23,916 nt of DNA from Desulfuromonas sp. SDB (lineage in GTDB: Bacteria > SDB-A): assembly GCA_001412365.1 (NCBI GenBank), contig LKUE01000263.1:1-23916 (forward strand), written 5' to 3'. The notes under the pieces were generated by a model. The model had not been told where the DNA came from and made no database searches. It saw only the letters and a list, made by a program, of their open reading frames with translations. How positions within the stretch are numbered: position 1 is the stretch's first letter; each line of letters opens with the position of its first letter. Positions 23,323 through 23,916 of this stretch are shown here, piece by piece. A program made the translations under genes and the position numbers.

Positions 23323-23916
23323 TCAAATTCCTTCCATAAATTCGGCAATGCAATGCTGCACATCTTTTAGATATGTTTTTCTAACTGACTGTAAAGCATT
23401 TTTTATCGCATTTGCTGAAGATTTTCCATGACCAACAAAGACTACTCCGTTTACTCCTAACAGGGGAACTGCTCCATAAGCATCTGATGAAAACTTGTTT
23501 TTTATCTCCGAGGGCAATTTAACTGAACCTCCTGCCAGTTTTAAGATTACCTCCAGCATTCTTTCGCCAAATTTTAAAAGAATATTACCAATAAAACCAT
23601 CCGTAACCACTATATTTGTCTTTCCCAGCAGAATATCATCTCCCTCAATATTGCCCTGGTAATTTAAAGAACTGTTTTGAAAAAGTTTAGCTGCTTTTAA
23701 AATTTGTTCATTTCCCTTGGTGGGTTCTTCGCCAATAGAAAGAGTGCCAATTGTTGGTTTTTCTACATCCAGCAGTTTTGAATAGTAAATCGAGCCCATA
23801 ATCCCAAACTGAAATAAATTAACCGGTTTGCAATCAACATTTGCTCCCACATCAATTAACAGGGATGGCTCTTGCAATGTCGGCAAAAAACAAGCTAACG
23901 CCGGGCGGTGAATGTT
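23323..23916 (-). CDS. plsX: Phosphate acyltransferase PlsX, C-terminal part (gene cut by window edge)
   Basis: PlsX makes acyl-phosphate from acyl-ACP for phospholipid synthesis and is peripheral on the membrane. The frame is open to the right edge; 197 residues are visible, the last three fifths or so of the usual 330. The family motif HRPALA and the following LPT segment run into LLIDVGANVDCKP, then GIMGSIY, LSIGEEPTKGNE, NIEGDD and VTDGFIGNILLK. The C-terminus (SVRKTYLKDV) is normal. The gene is first of the visible fab operon; any genes or promoter upstream lie outside the window. Confidence 0.95.
   Translation of the reverse strand, partial: NIHRPALACFLPTLQEPSLLIDVGANVDCKPVNLFQFGIMGSIYYSKLLDVEKPTIGTLSIGEEPTKGNEQILKAAKLFQNSSLNYQGNIEGDDILLGKTNIVVTDGFIGNILLKFGERMLEVILKLAGGSVKLPSEIKNKFSSDAYGAVPLLGVNGVVFVGHGKSSANAIKNALQSVRKTYLKDVQHCIAEFMEGI

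Noticed and set aside
23319-23363. Longer fabD beginning at 23363
   Set aside because: It would overlap plsX and add residues not found in the family before the standard N-terminus.
1-23916. CRISPR array, insertion sequence, prophage or integrated element
   Set aside because: No regularly spaced repeats, transposase, integrase or flanking direct repeats were seen, and base composition looks even across the window.

Overview
The window is an AT-rich (roughly 40% G+C by eye), densely packed bacterial chromosome segment. It encodes bacterial type II fatty acid synthesis, RNase III, AGGAGG-type ribosome binding sites and TTG/GTG as well as ATG starts. Ferredoxin-type proteins, an electron transfer flavoprotein (ETF) with extra Fe-S clusters, amino-acid ammonia-lyases and several peptidases suggest an anaerobe living on peptides and amino acids. 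I cannot fix the phylum. An FCB-group lineage of the Cloacimonadota kind, or another deep-branching anaerobic phylum, would fit, but that is inference only.

Layout, left to right. (1) 1-2800, plus strand: the 3' end of an unidentified gene, a DUF362/ferredoxin protein and a histidine ammonia-lyase (HAL) with every expected catalytic residue. (2) 2811-4640, minus strand: a small glutaredoxin-like protein and a second, divergent ammonia-lyase-family enzyme whose MIO cofactor triad reads Ala-Cys-Gly instead of Ala-Ser-Gly. (3) 4799-9378, plus strand: an ANK/MATE-like membrane transporter, a full-length transketolase and an unusually long PRPP synthetase. These three are tightly coupled and suggest pentose phosphate to PRPP flux. 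(4) 9383-16005, minus strand: a tricorn-type peptidase, then TldE, TldD and a CYTH-domain protein, forming a peptide-degradation and metalloprotease block. (5) 16125-17275, plus strand: a double-ACT-domain protein and an exported SGNH-type esterase. (6) 17325-23916, minus strand: a long operon read right to left as plsX (cut by the window edge), fabD, fabG, acpP, fabF, rnc, etfB, etfA. The usual fabH between plsX and fabD is absent. A perfect 14-bp hairpin lies between acpP and fabF, and etfB overlaps rnc by four bases.

How the genes may work together (inference): the peptidases would release amino acids, and the lyases would deaminate histidine or a related amino acid. The Fe-S ETF could couple acyl-CoA redox steps to ferredoxin, and the fab block makes membrane lipids. 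No acyl-CoA dehydrogenase, urocanase, imidazolonepropionase or formiminotransferase is present here, so no pathway is complete in the window.

I saw no tRNA, rRNA, CRISPR array, insertion sequence, phage gene or integrase. Most of the window is housekeeping or metabolic. No stretch longer than about 160 bases lacks a gene. I did not find a convincing undescribed multi-gene system. The best leads are the Ala-Cys-Gly lyase and its neighbourhood, the hairpin inside the fatty acid operon, and a 17-bp motif shared by two intergenic regions.
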